A stretch of DNA of 64,000 nt. Source: JALOOB01 sp040766655. Its GTDB lineage: Bacteria; Chloroflexota; Anaerolineae; CG2-30-64-16. Below are positions 33,244 to 42,188 of the stretch, one piece after another (the stretch's first letter is position 1; the number at the start of each line of letters is the position of its first letter). Location of the stretch: positions 1 to 64,000 of the forward strand of contig JAXGQB010000019.1 of assembly GCA_040766655.1 (NCBI GenBank), written 5' to 3'. Under the pieces are notes generated by a model that saw nothing but the letters and a program-made list of their open reading frames with translations, searched no databases and was not told where the DNA came from. A program made the translations under genes and the position numbers.

Positions 33244-34074
33244 ATGACAAGGACGACGCGTTCGCTGCGCCCACTGCTGCTTGGCACGGTGATGGTCGTG
33301 TTTCTGGCGGCCTGTGCGGCCCCGGCGCCGCGGGCCACCCCAATCCCTGCGCCGCCGGGCTGGAAGCTGGCCTGGCACGATGAGTTCGACGGCACGGCCG
33401 TTGACAAGGCGAACTGGACCTACGATCTCGGCGGCGGAGGCTGGGGCAACGGCGAGGCCGAGTTTTACACCGACCGGCCGGAAAACGCCCGTCTGGAGAA
33501 CGGCCTGCTGATCATCGAAGCGCGCCAGGAGAAGTACGAAGGCTCCTATTACACCTCGGCGCGGCTGAAGACGCAAGGGCTGCAGGAATTTCAGTACGGC
33601 CGGATCGAGGCACGCATCAAGGTGCCCAGCGGTGTGGGGCTGTGGCCGGCGTTCTGGATGCTGGGCGCAAGCTTCGACGGCTCGAACTGGCCCGACTGCG
33701 GCGAGATCGACATCATGGAGTACGTCGGCCGCGAGCCTGACCTGGTCATCGGCACCGCGCACGGGCCGGGTTATTCGGGCGCGCTGGGGCTGAGCCGGTG
33801 GAACCGGCAGACTTACGACATCGCTGATGACTTTCACACTTTCGCCATCGAATGGGAGGCCGGCCAGATCAAATGGTTCTACGATGGCGCCGAGTACTTC
33901 ACGCTGACACGCGCCGACGTGGGCGATCGGGAATGGGTCTTCGATCAGCCCTTCTTCATCATCCTGAACCTGGCGATCGGGGGCACGCTGGGCGGCATCA
34001 TCGGCCTCGACACCGCCTTCCCCACGCAGTTGCAGGTGGACTACGTGCGGGTGTTTCAGGTGGCTAACCCGTAA
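33244..34074 (+). CDS. GH16 endo-beta-1,3-glucanase lipoprotein (laminarinase type)
   Basis: 276 residues: a lipoprotein signal (lipobox LAAC, Cys 24) and one GH16 domain. Substrate-binding start WHDEFDGTAVDKANW, then GRIEARIKVPSGVGLWPAFW and the catalytic GEIDIMEYVG, where the first Glu is the nucleophile and the second the acid/base. The EIDIME form (with the extra Met) is typical of laminarinases. It would cut beta-1,3-glucan at the cell surface to feed the neighbouring importer. ATG 33244 or 33241 both follow GGAGGG. The 160 bases before it contain a REP-like GTCGAAGG segment and no gene that I can support. Confidence 0.9.
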   Translation: MTRTTRSLRPLLLGTVMVVFLAACAAPAPRATPIPAPPGWKLAWHDEFDGTAVDKANWTYDLGGGGWGNGEAEFYTDRPENARLENGLLIIEARQEKYEGSYYTSARLKTQGLQEFQYGRIEARIKVPSGVGLWPAFWMLGASFDGSNWPDCGEIDIMEYVGREPDLVIGTAHGPGYSGALGLSRWNRQTYDIADDFHTFAIEWEAGQIKWFYDGAEYFTLTRADVGDREWVFDQPFFIILNLAIGGTLGGIIGLDTAFPTQLQVDYVRVFQVANP

Positions 34075-34078
34075 CGTC

Positions 34079-34110
34079 AGGCCCTTCGGGTTCATGAACC
34101 CGAAGGGCCT
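34079..34110 (+). terminator. Strong hairpin between the two GH16 genes
   Basis: AGGCCCTTCGGGTT (34079-34092) and AACCCGAAGGGCCT (34097-34110) pair perfectly over 14 bp with loop CATG. There is no T run, so it may act as an mRNA-stabilising or partial termination structure. Confidence 0.6.
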
Positions 34111-34133
34111 CCAATCGTCAGAGGAGTTCAGTC

Positions 34134-37100
34134 ATGAGGTTAAGGACCACTTTCCTGAATCTGGCCGTGATTCTGAGCCTGTTGCTCGGCGGCGCGATCG
34201 TACTTGACGGCCCGCAGGTGCTCGCACGGGTGGCCGAGCCGGAGACGCAGCAGTCGGCCGCGAGCGCCGCGCTGCCCCTGGTGGATGATTTCGAGGCCGG
34301 GCTGCCGGCCGGGCAGGATGGGGCGGTGCCGATCGGGTTCAATACCTTCGCAGACCCGAACAGCACGGCCGCGATCTCGACCACCGATGCCATTCCGGCG
34401 CCGTCTGTGCCGGGCCGCAGCGCCGGGAACCACGTCCTGAAACTGGATCTCAATGTCGTCGCGTGGGCCGGCGTCACCCACGCCTTCGAGGACGCCGGGG
34501 CCACGACCTGGGTCACCCAGGACTGGAGCGCCTACGAGGGCATCTCCTTCTACCTCTACGGCACGGGGACGGGCACCGACCTGTTCATGGATGTACTCGA
34601 CAACCGCAATCCCGGTTCGACCAAGGACGACGCCGAGCGCTGGTCTGTCGCTTTCAAGGATGATTTCACTGGCTGGAAGCTGATCGAGCTCCCGTTCGCC
34701 AGCATGAACCGCAAGGAGATCGGCAACGGCGCGCCGAACGACGGCTTCGGGCTGACCGAGGTGCACGGCTGGGGCTTCGGCACGCTGGGCACGGACGGCG
34801 CGAAGAGCTACTACATCGATGATGTGTCGGTCTACGGCGTGGCGCCGATCAAGCCGCTGACCGTCGGCTTCAGCACGCTCAACTATCCGGTCACCGAGGG
34901 CGAGACAGCCACGATCACGGCCAAGCTCAGCAAGCCCTACACCGACACGGTGACGGTCCATTACGCGACGACCTTCGGCCTGGCGGTTCCCGATCGCGAC
35001 TACCTTCCGACCTCCGGCACGCTGACCTTCCCCCCCAGCGTCACCGAGCAGTCGTTTGCGGTGCAGACGAACGACGATGCCAAGTTCCAGGGCGAGCGCG
35101 GCGTGTTGCTCGAGCTGTCCAATCCGACCGGTGGCCTGGCGATGGGCTTCCCGCCGATCGCCCGAGTGAACATCCTCGACAACGAGATGGTCTACCCGCC
35201 GCTGCTGGACGACTTCGAGACCTACCCGTACCTCTGGTCGGCGACTCCGCCCGCGGCCCTGTCCAACCCGGAGATCGCAGCTGGCGACCCGCTGGCGCTG
35301 CCCGGCCAGGGCGCGTACGAGCACGTGCTCCAGGTCGGCCCGAAGAGCCGAATCTATCTGCCGCTGATCGGAGGGATTGGCCCCGCAGCTGCTGTCCAAC
35401 AGCCCAGTGCGTCAGCCACGTATCACTTCGGCCGCACCTTCCCCATCGGCCAGGACTGGAGCGCCGCGTCGGCGTTGAGCTTCTGGTACTACGGCCGCAA
35501 CAGTAACGAGTCGGTTCAGGTCGCCCTCACCAACGACCAGGCGACCCCGGCCGACCCGGCAGGCTGGAAGCTCGTGTGGAGCGACGAGTTCAACGGCGCC
35601 TCGGGCGCCGCGCCGGACGCCCGCGTCTGGGGCAATGAGGTCGGCGACGGCACCGCCTACGGGATCCCCGGCTGGGGCAACGACGAGCTGGAGTATTACA
35701 CGCCCGGCGGCGAAAACGCTGCCGCCGACGGCCAGGGCAACCTGGTGATCACCACGGAAGCAGCTGACGGATCGCTGCAGTGCTACTACGGCCCATGCAA
35801 GTACACCTCGGCGCGGTTGCTGACCAAGAACCGGTTCGAGGTCGCTTACGGCCGGGTCGAGGCGCGCGTCAAGGTGCCGGTCGGCGCGGGCCTGTGGCCG
35901 GCGTTCTGGATGCTCGGCACGGACATTGACCGGGTCAGCTGGCCGATGACCGGCGAGATCGACATCATGGAGCACGTCGGCCGGCTGCCCAACGAGATTT
36001 TCGGCACCCTGCACGGACCCGGCTATTCGGGCGGCAACAGCTACGGCAAGGTCGTTGACCTGGGCAAGCCGGTCGCCGACGATTTCCATACGTTCGCGGT
36101 GGAATGGCAGCCGGACAAGATCACCTGGTTCCTCGACGGCGCCCCTTACTTCACGGCGACCCCGTCCGACCCGTTTCTGGCTGGCAAGCAGTGGGTCTAC
36201 AACCACCCGTTCTACATGCTGTTGAACGTGGCGGTCGGCGGCAACTTCGGCGGCGCGGTTGGCTCCGAAACGACCTTCCCGCAGGAGACCCTGGTTGACT
36301 ACGTGCGCCTCTACCAGGCCGCGCCGGAGCCCGTGTCGTTCGCGGCCTCGTTCGTGGATGATTTCAACGGCTGGCAGCAGATCAGCCTTCCCTTCACGTC
36401 CTTCCAGGGCGCCGCGGGGACCGCACTGGACCTCGCAGCCGTGCGCTCGCTCAGCTTCGCCGTGCCGGCCGCCACGCGCGAGCCGGTGCTGCTCGACCAG
36501 GTGCGCCTGACGTATGATGACACCACGCCGCCGGCGGTGGAGATCACCAGCAGCGCGGCCGGCGAGACGGCGAAGGGCCCCGTCACGTTCTCCTTCACTT
36601 TCAGCGAAGACGTCGGCACGAGCTTTGCGGCTGACGATGTCGCCGTCGCCGGTGGCACGGCTGGTGCGTTCACGCGCGTCAGCGGCACGCTGGCGACGTT
36701 GGTCGTGACGCCGCCTGCCAATGCGACCGGCACGATGACTGTCAGCGTCGCTGCAGGCAAGTTCTACGACGCGGCCTACAATGCCAACACGGCCCCGGCG
36801 TCTCTCGACCAGGCCTACGACACGACAAGTGTCATGCCTCCGGCCTGGGAGCCGATCACGTTCGACGACTCGGCGGTGACATACACGCTGACGGGCTTCG
36901 GCGGGGCCGATGCCTCGACCGTGGTGGTAGATCCGACGGATGCCGCTAACAAGGTCGCCAAGGTCGTGAAGTCGGGCACGGCCGAGTTGTGGGCCGGGAC
37001 CACGGTGTCCACCGGCCCGAACTTCTCGGTGCCGGCGCTGCCGTTCACGGCCAGCGATACGACGATGACGGTGCGGGTCTGGTCGCCTGACGCTGGCATC

Positions 37101-37346
37101 CCGGTGCGGCTGAAGGTGGAGGATGCCGCGGACGGCACGAAGTCGGTCGAAACCGAGGCGATGACCACCGTGGCTGCCGGCTGGGAGACGTTGACCTTCA
37201 ACTTCGCGAACCCGGCGCCTGGGACCGCGGCGCTGAACCTGGCCTACACGTACAACAAGGCCTCCATCTTCTTCAACTTCGGTGTGACCGGCGCCGCGGC
37301 GGGGGAGAAGACCTACTACTTCGACGACGTTACCTTCGGGCCCTGA
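34134..37346 (+). CDS. Large secreted multidomain GH16 beta-glucanase
   Basis: 1,070 residues with an N-terminal signal peptide. Order: a CBM11/CIA30-like jelly roll (about 45-240), a Calx-beta domain (about 245-350), the first half of a second jelly roll (about 355-475), GH16 (about 480-725, GEIDIMEHVG near 607), then DDFNGWQQISLPFTSFQ and LLDQVRLTYDD, which look like the second half of that jelly roll (about 735-805). A bacterial Ig-like domain (about 808-905) and a further CBM-like domain (about 910-1070) follow. The GH16 core therefore appears inserted within a carbohydrate-binding domain. The GH16 part is similar to that of the 33244 lipoprotein but longer. It is predicted to be released and to bind and cleave insoluble beta-1,3-glucan. 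Confidence 0.88.
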   Translation: MRLRTTFLNLAVILSLLLGGAIVLDGPQVLARVAEPETQQSAASAALPLVDDFEAGLPAGQDGAVPIGFNTFADPNSTAAISTTDAIPAPSVPGRSAGNHVLKLDLNVVAWAGVTHAFEDAGATTWVTQDWSAYEGISFYLYGTGTGTDLFMDVLDNRNPGSTKDDAERWSVAFKDDFTGWKLIELPFASMNRKEIGNGAPNDGFGLTEVHGWGFGTLGTDGAKSYYIDDVSVYGVAPIKPLTVGFSTLNYPVTEGETATITAKLSKPYTDTVTVHYATTFGLAVPDRDYLPTSGTLTFPPSVTEQSFAVQTNDDAKFQGERGVLLELSNPTGGLAMGFPPIARVNILDNEMVYPPLLDDFETYPYLWSATPPAALSNPEIAAGDPLALPGQGAYEHVLQVGPKSRIYLPLIGGIGPAAAVQQPSASATYHFGRTFPIGQDWSAASALSFWYYGRNSNESVQVALTNDQATPADPAGWKLVWSDEFNGASGAAPDARVWGNEVGDGTAYGIPGWGNDELEYYTPGGENAAADGQGNLVITTEAADGSLQCYYGPCKYTSARLLTKNRFEVAYGRVEARVKVPVGAGLWPAFWMLGTDIDRVSWPMTGEIDIMEHVGRLPNEIFGTLHGPGYSGGNSYGKVVDLGKPVADDFHTFAVEWQPDKITWFLDGAPYFTATPSDPFLAGKQWVYNHPFYMLLNVAVGGNFGGAVGSETTFPQETLVDYVRLYQAAPEPVSFAASFVDDFNGWQQISLPFTSFQGAAGTALDLAAVRSLSFAVPAATREPVLLDQVRLTYDDTTPPAVEITSSAAGETAKGPVTFSFTFSEDVGTSFAADDVAVAGGTAGAFTRVSGTLATLVVTPPANATGTMTVSVAAGKFYDAAYNANTAPASLDQAYDTTSVMPPAWEPITFDDSAVTYTLTGFGGADASTVVVDPTDAANKVAKVVKSGTAELWAGTTVSTGPNFSVPALPFTASDTTMTVRVWSPDAGIPVRLKVEDAADGTKSVETEAMTTVAAGWETLTFNFANPAPGTAALNLAYTYNKASIFFNFGVTGAAAGEKTYYFDDVTFGP

Positions 37347-37368
37347 GCCCGCGTTTCTATGCAAATCG

Positions 37369-37410
37369 GCCGGGCTCGGGTGGTCTGCGGCGCAACCGCC
37401 TGAGCCCGGC
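37369..37410 (+). terminator. Hairpin after the large GH16 gene
   Basis: GCCGGGCTCGGG (37369-37380) pairs with CCTGAGCCCGGC (37399-37410) through 12 bp including one G-U. No T run follows. Probable partial terminator before the GH30 gene. Confidence 0.5.
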
Positions 37411-37478
37411 CCGCGAGACGATCGTGCGTTTTGCGCGTTCTTCTCAAGTCAGCTCTCATTTCGGGGGTCGGCGACCAG

Positions 37479-38840
37479 ATGCCGACGAGGTTGTTCCTGA
37501 TGTTTCTTCGACACTTCTGCACTGCGCAACACACCTCCCATCGCATGACCGAACTGCCCCCTTCCGTCTTGATCAACGCTGGGGAGGCGCCGGCTTCCGT
37601 CCTGATCGATCCTGGCGTGCACTATCAGGAGATCGAGGGCTTCGGCGGCGCGTTTACGGAAGCCGCGGCGCACACCCTCTACCGCCTGCCGCCGGAGCGC
37701 CAGGCCGAGGTGCTCAAGGCCTACTTCGACCCCGTCGAGGGCCTGGGCTACACCCTATGCCGCACCCACATCAACAGCTGCGACTTTTCTCTTGGCAGCT
37801 ATGCCTACGACGAGATCGACGGCGATGTTGAACTCCAGCATTTCTCAATCGAGCGTGATCGCCAGAAGCTGATCCCGATGATCCTGGCCGCACAGCAGGT
37901 GGCGGGCCGGCCGGTCCACCTCCTCGCCTCCCCATGGAGCCCGCCCGCCTGGATGAAGACTAACGGCGACATGTGCCACGGCGGCAAGCTGAAGCCGGAA
38001 TGCCGCGCCGCCTGGGCAGCTTACACCATCCGCTACCTGCGCGAGTATGCATGTGAAGGCATCCCGATCTGGGGGCTCACTGTCCAGAACGAGCCGCTGG
38101 CGGTCCAGGTTTGGGAATCATGCATCTACACCGCAGAGGAAGAGCGTGACTTCGTGCGCGACTACCTGGGGCCGGCGCTGGTCGACGCAGGGCTGGCCCA
38201 CGTACGCTTGCTGATTTGGGACCACAACCGCGATCTGATGGTGGAGCGCGCCAGGACCGTGCTCGGTGACCCCCATGCGGCGAAGTACATCTGGGGCATC
38301 GGATTTCACTGGTATGTCCACGATCGCTTCGACAACGTGCAACTCACCCATGAGGCTTTTCCGGACAAGAAGCTCATCTTCACCGAGGGCACCCAGGAGG
38401 GCGGTCCGCATCTGGGCGAGTGGAATGTGGGCGAACGTTACGCACACGCCATGATCAACGACTTCAACCGCTGGACGGCCGGTTGGATCGATTGGAACAT
38501 GCTGCTGGACGAGACCGGTGGCCCCAATCATGTCGGTAATTTCTGCAGTGCACCGATCATTGCCGACACGAGGACAGGCGAGTTGCATTACCAGAGTTCC
38601 TTCTACTACATCGGGCATTTTGCCCGCTTCGTCCGGCCCGGAGCACGACGTGCTCTATGTGCGACCTCGCATGATGCGCTCGAAGCGACCGCGTTCCTGA
38701 ATCCGGGCGGGCAATTGGTCGCGATCGTGCTGAACAGGTCAGACGAGGCGATCCCCCTTGAGTTGCGGACGCCCGGCGCAGCAGGGGCCACCATAAGCCT
38801 GGCACACTCGATTTCAACCTACTTGTTCGAGACAAGATAG
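37479..38840 (+). CDS. GH30 glycoside hydrolase (beta-1,6-glucanase/glucosylceramidase-like)
   Basis: About 453 residues. GH30 features: EIEGFGGAFTEAAA, CRTHINSCDFS, SPWSPPAWMKTNG, the acid/base Glu in TVQNEPL and the nucleophile Glu in FTEGTQEGG. A beta-sandwich segment follows at the C-terminus. GH30_1 and GH30_3 members cut beta-1,6-glucosyl links, which fits removal of the side branches of laminarin. No signal peptide is clear, so it may work in the cytoplasm on imported branched oligosaccharides. Start uncertain: ATG 37479 (GGGGG upstream) or ATG 37545. Confidence 0.88.
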   Translation: MPTRLFLMFLRHFCTAQHTSHRMTELPPSVLINAGEAPASVLIDPGVHYQEIEGFGGAFTEAAAHTLYRLPPERQAEVLKAYFDPVEGLGYTLCRTHINSCDFSLGSYAYDEIDGDVELQHFSIERDRQKLIPMILAAQQVAGRPVHLLASPWSPPAWMKTNGDMCHGGKLKPECRAAWAAYTIRYLREYACEGIPIWGLTVQNEPLAVQVWESCIYTAEEERDFVRDYLGPALVDAGLAHVRLLIWDHNRDLMVERARTVLGDPHAAKYIWGIGFHWYVHDRFDNVQLTHEAFPDKKLIFTEGTQEGGPHLGEWNVGERYAHAMINDFNRWTAGWIDWNMLLDETGGPNHVGNFCSAPIIADTRTGELHYQSSFYYIGHFARFVRPGARRALCATSHDALEATAFLNPGGQLVAIVLNRSDEAIPLELRTPGAAGATISLAHSISTYLFETR

Positions 38841-38894
38841 CCTCACCTGCTGCGGATGAGCCGAAGGCCCGCGGCAGGAAAGGACAATACGACG

Positions 38895-41800
38895 ATGAGC
38901 CAATACCATCTCGATGCTCTGAACCATGTCGTCATCGATGATTACGATGCGCTGCCGCCTTTTGCCAGCTTCCTGCCCGGCATCGCCGGACCGCTGGGCG
39001 TCCCGCTGTGGACGTTCTACGTGAACCGGGGCCAGGCGATTGCCAGTTTCGGCGTCGAGAGCAAGGACGCGCCGATCATGGAGTTCCAGCCGGCCAACAA
39101 GGCCTACCAGACCGTGGCGTACACCGGGTTTCGCACCTTCATCAAGCTGCGCGACGCTGCAGGGGAACTTTACTACGAGCCGTTTTCAGCGGGTGCTCCC
39201 ACTTCCCTGGCGGTCTCGCCCCCCCGCGGGGCAGTGGGCGGGAAGAACGGGTCACGTCGCATGATCATTGCGGCCAATGATCTGGCGTTGGAGGAAACCA
39301 GTGTGCTGCACGGCTTGCGCACGAGCATCGTCTATTTCATCCTGCCGGGCGAACCATTTGCGGGCCTGGTGCGCCAGGTGACGGTGACCAACACGGGGAG
39401 CGGGTCAAAGACGCTCGAACTCCTGGACGGCCTGCCCTGCATCGTCCCCTTCGGCATCAACGACGATCTGCTCAAGAAGATGAGCCGGACGGCCGAGGCG
39501 TGGATGGCGGTGACCAATGTGGAAAACGGCGTTCCCTTTTTCCGCGTGCAGGCCAGCGTCGGCGATGAGGCTGAAGTGGATTCGGTGGAGGCAGGCAACT
39601 TCTACCTGGCGTCTGTCGAAACACCGCACCCGTCGGGTCTCACGCTGTTCGTTGACCCGGCCACCATCTTCGGGACCAACACGGCGCTCAGTTTCCCCGA
39701 TCGGTTCATGACACAGCCCCTGGAGCAATTGCGGTCGCTGCGCCAGATTACGGAAGGACGAACGCCCTGCGCCATGTGTGGCGTGACGGCTGACTTGGGA
39801 CCCGGTGAGAGCGTGTTGCTCCAGGCGATCGTCGGCCATGCCAGCGATGTTGCGATCATCAATCGGGAGCGCGAGCGCCTGGCGCAGCCGGCGACCATCG
39901 CGGGCAAGCGCGCGGATGCGCAGGCGTTGGCGCTGGCGCTCACCGAGCCGGTTGCCACACAGAGCGCCGATCCCCTCTTTGACGCGTATTGCCGGCAGAG
40001 CCTGCTGGACAACACGCTGCGGGGCGGCTGGCCGGTGCAGCTCGGCGGGCAGATCTACCATCTTTACGGTCGCAAACACGGCGACCTGGAGCGGGACTAC
40101 AACGCGTTCTACCTGGCCCCGGAATTCTACTCCCAAGGCAACGCCAACTACCGCGATGTCGCCCAAAACCGGCGCAGCGATGTCCTGCTGAACCCGGCAG
40201 TCGGTGATTTCGACGTGCTGGCCTTCCTGGGGCTGATCCAGGCCGACGGTTACAATCCATTGGTGGTCAACGGCAGCCGTTACACCGTGCCGGCCAGCCG
40301 GCAGATCGGGCTCCTGTCCCTGGTCGATGCGCCAGAGGCGCTGCGCCCGCTGCTGTCCCAGCCGTTCACCCCGGGTGGACTGCTGCAGGACATCGCAGAT
40401 CGGGAAATCGTGCTCGCCGTCTCGCCGCAGGAGTTCATCGCTGCAGTTCTCACCCAAGCCGAGGCAAGCTTCGAGGCAACCTTCGGCGAGGGTTACTGGG
40501 TGGATCACTGGACCTACAATCTGGATCTGCTGGACGTCTACCTGGCCGTCTACCCGGATCGTAAGGACGGGTTGCTCCATGACCGGCCAGTGATCCCCTG
40601 GTTCGACAGTCCTGCGTTCGTCCAGCCGCGCCGTGACAAGACCGTGCTGGCCGGCCCCGGCAGGGTGCGCCAGTACGGCGCGGTCATCTTCGACGAGGAG
40701 AAGGCAGCGCTGATCGCCTCCCGATCTGAAACGCCCAACTTGACGCGGACCGCAAATGGCCGCGGCGAGGTCTTCCGTTCGACCGTGTTTGGCAAGCTGC
40801 TGGGGCTGGCATTGATCAAGTTTGCCACGCTCGATCCGCTGGGCATGGGGATCGAGATGGAGGCGGGCAAGCCGGGCTGGTGCGATGCGCTCAACGGCCT
40901 GCCCGGGCTGTTCGGCTCATCCATGTCCGAGACCTACGAGCTCCTTCGGCTGCTGGATTTCTTGCTGGCAGAGGTCAATGCAGGGGAAGAAGACACACCA
41001 CCTGTTGGAGCCCCGCGCCGCAGAGCAGTCACCCTGCCCATCGAACAGGCCGTCCTGTTGCGGGAGCTGGGCGACCAGCTCGCAGCCCATCACGAGGGGA
41101 CCGGCGCAGATGGCGACTTCCGCTATTGGGACGCCGTAGCAGGCGTGCGTGAAGCTTACCGGTACCGCGTGCACCTTGGCTTCGACGGGCGCACCGAGAC
41201 GATTGCTTTTTCAGCGTTGGCGCCGATTTTGCAGTCGTTTCGCGGGAAGGTGGCACGGGGCATCGCCGATGCTGAGGCGCTGACCGGCGGGGTGCCGCCC
41301 ACTTACTTCACCTATGAGGTGCAGGACTACGAGCCATTGCTCGACCCTGACGGCCGGTCGCTGGTCGATGATGCCGGACGGCCCCTGGTGCGCGTGAAAC
41401 GCTTCGCGCAGCGCGTCCTGCCGCCCTTCCTGGAAGGGCCGATGCACGCCCTGAGAACCCGGGGGGACCTCGCCAGCGCACGCGCGCTGCACGAGCAGAT
41501 CAGGGCCAGCGCGCTTTACGATGCGAAACTGGGCATGTACAAGACGAACGCACCCCTGGCTGATTGCTCGCCGGAGATCGGCCGGCTGCGAGCCTTCACG
41601 CCGGGCTGGCTGGAGAACGAGTCGGTCTTCCTGCACATGGCCTACAAGTACCTGTTGGAGATGTTGCGTGCAGGGCTGCGCGACGAGTTCTTCGCTGAAA
41701 TGCGCCGAGGCCTGATACCGTTTCTCGATCCCCAGACCTACGGGCGCAGCCCGCTCGAGAACTCGTCCTTCCTCGTCAGCAGCGCGCATCCCGATGCTTC

Positions 41801-42170
41801 GCTTCATGGACGTGGCTTTGTCGCCCGGCTCACGGGCGCTGCAGCCGAACTGCTGAGCCTGTGGTCGCTGATGATGGCCGGACCACAGCCGTTCACAGTG
41901 CGCGATGGCGAGCTGTGCCTCGCCTTTGCGCCGGCGCTGCCGGACTGGCTCTTCCGTGAGGACGGCACGCTGAGCTTCGTCTTCCTGGGGCAATGCAGGG
42001 TGACCTATCACAAGGCGCAACTCCTCAGAGACGGAGGGCGGGTGGCCTCGGTGATCCTGCAACTGGCAGATGGAGATCGACTCACCCTGGCGGGCGGCGT
42101 CATCGGCGCACCCTACGCGGCCATGGTCCGCAGCGGCGCGATTCGCGGGATCGACATGAATCTGGAATAG
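38895..42170 (+). CDS. Glycoside phosphorylase, GH149-like (beta-1,3-oligoglucan phosphorylase)
   Basis: 1,091 residues, cytoplasmic. The N-terminal FASFLPGIAGPLGVPLW and NRGQAIASFGVESKD, the length near 1,100 and the middle barrel region (YGRKHGDLERDYNAFYL, GMGIEMEAGKPGWCDAL) recall GH149 and, more distantly, GH94 phosphorylases. GH149 enzymes phosphorolyse beta-1,3-glucan oligosaccharides, releasing alpha-glucose-1-phosphate. That fits this neighbourhood of GH16, GH30 and a sugar importer. ATG 38895 follows GGAAAGGAC; ATG 38856 is possible. The family call comes from memory of sequence features, not a search. Followed 18 bases later by a GH94 gene. Confidence 0.68.
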   Translation: MSQYHLDALNHVVIDDYDALPPFASFLPGIAGPLGVPLWTFYVNRGQAIASFGVESKDAPIMEFQPANKAYQTVAYTGFRTFIKLRDAAGELYYEPFSAGAPTSLAVSPPRGAVGGKNGSRRMIIAANDLALEETSVLHGLRTSIVYFILPGEPFAGLVRQVTVTNTGSGSKTLELLDGLPCIVPFGINDDLLKKMSRTAEAWMAVTNVENGVPFFRVQASVGDEAEVDSVEAGNFYLASVETPHPSGLTLFVDPATIFGTNTALSFPDRFMTQPLEQLRSLRQITEGRTPCAMCGVTADLGPGESVLLQAIVGHASDVAIINRERERLAQPATIAGKRADAQALALALTEPVATQSADPLFDAYCRQSLLDNTLRGGWPVQLGGQIYHLYGRKHGDLERDYNAFYLAPEFYSQGNANYRDVAQNRRSDVLLNPAVGDFDVLAFLGLIQADGYNPLVVNGSRYTVPASRQIGLLSLVDAPEALRPLLSQPFTPGGLLQDIADREIVLAVSPQEFIAAVLTQAEASFEATFGEGYWVDHWTYNLDLLDVYLAVYPDRKDGLLHDRPVIPWFDSPAFVQPRRDKTVLAGPGRVRQYGAVIFDEEKAALIASRSETPNLTRTANGRGEVFRSTVFGKLLGLALIKFATLDPLGMGIEMEAGKPGWCDALNGLPGLFGSSMSETYELLRLLDFLLAEVNAGEEDTPPVGAPRRRAVTLPIEQAVLLRELGDQLAAHHEGTGADGDFRYWDAVAGVREAYRYRVHLGFDGRTETIAFSALAPILQSFRGKVARGIADAEALTGGVPPTYFTYEVQDYEPLLDPDGRSLVDDAGRPLVRVKRFAQRVLPPFLEGPMHALRTRGDLASARALHEQIRASALYDAKLGMYKTNAPLADCSPEIGRLRAFTPGWLENESVFLHMAYKYLLEMLRAGLRDEFFAEMRRGLIPFLDPQTYGRSPLENSSFLVSSAHPDASLHGRGFVARLTGAAAELLSLWSLMMAGPQPFTVRDGELCLAFAPALPDWLFREDGTLSFVFLGQCRVTYHKAQLLRDGGRVASVILQLADGDRLTLAGGVIGAPYAAMVRSGAIRGIDMNLE

Positions 42171-42188
42171 GAACGGAGCAACAACACC

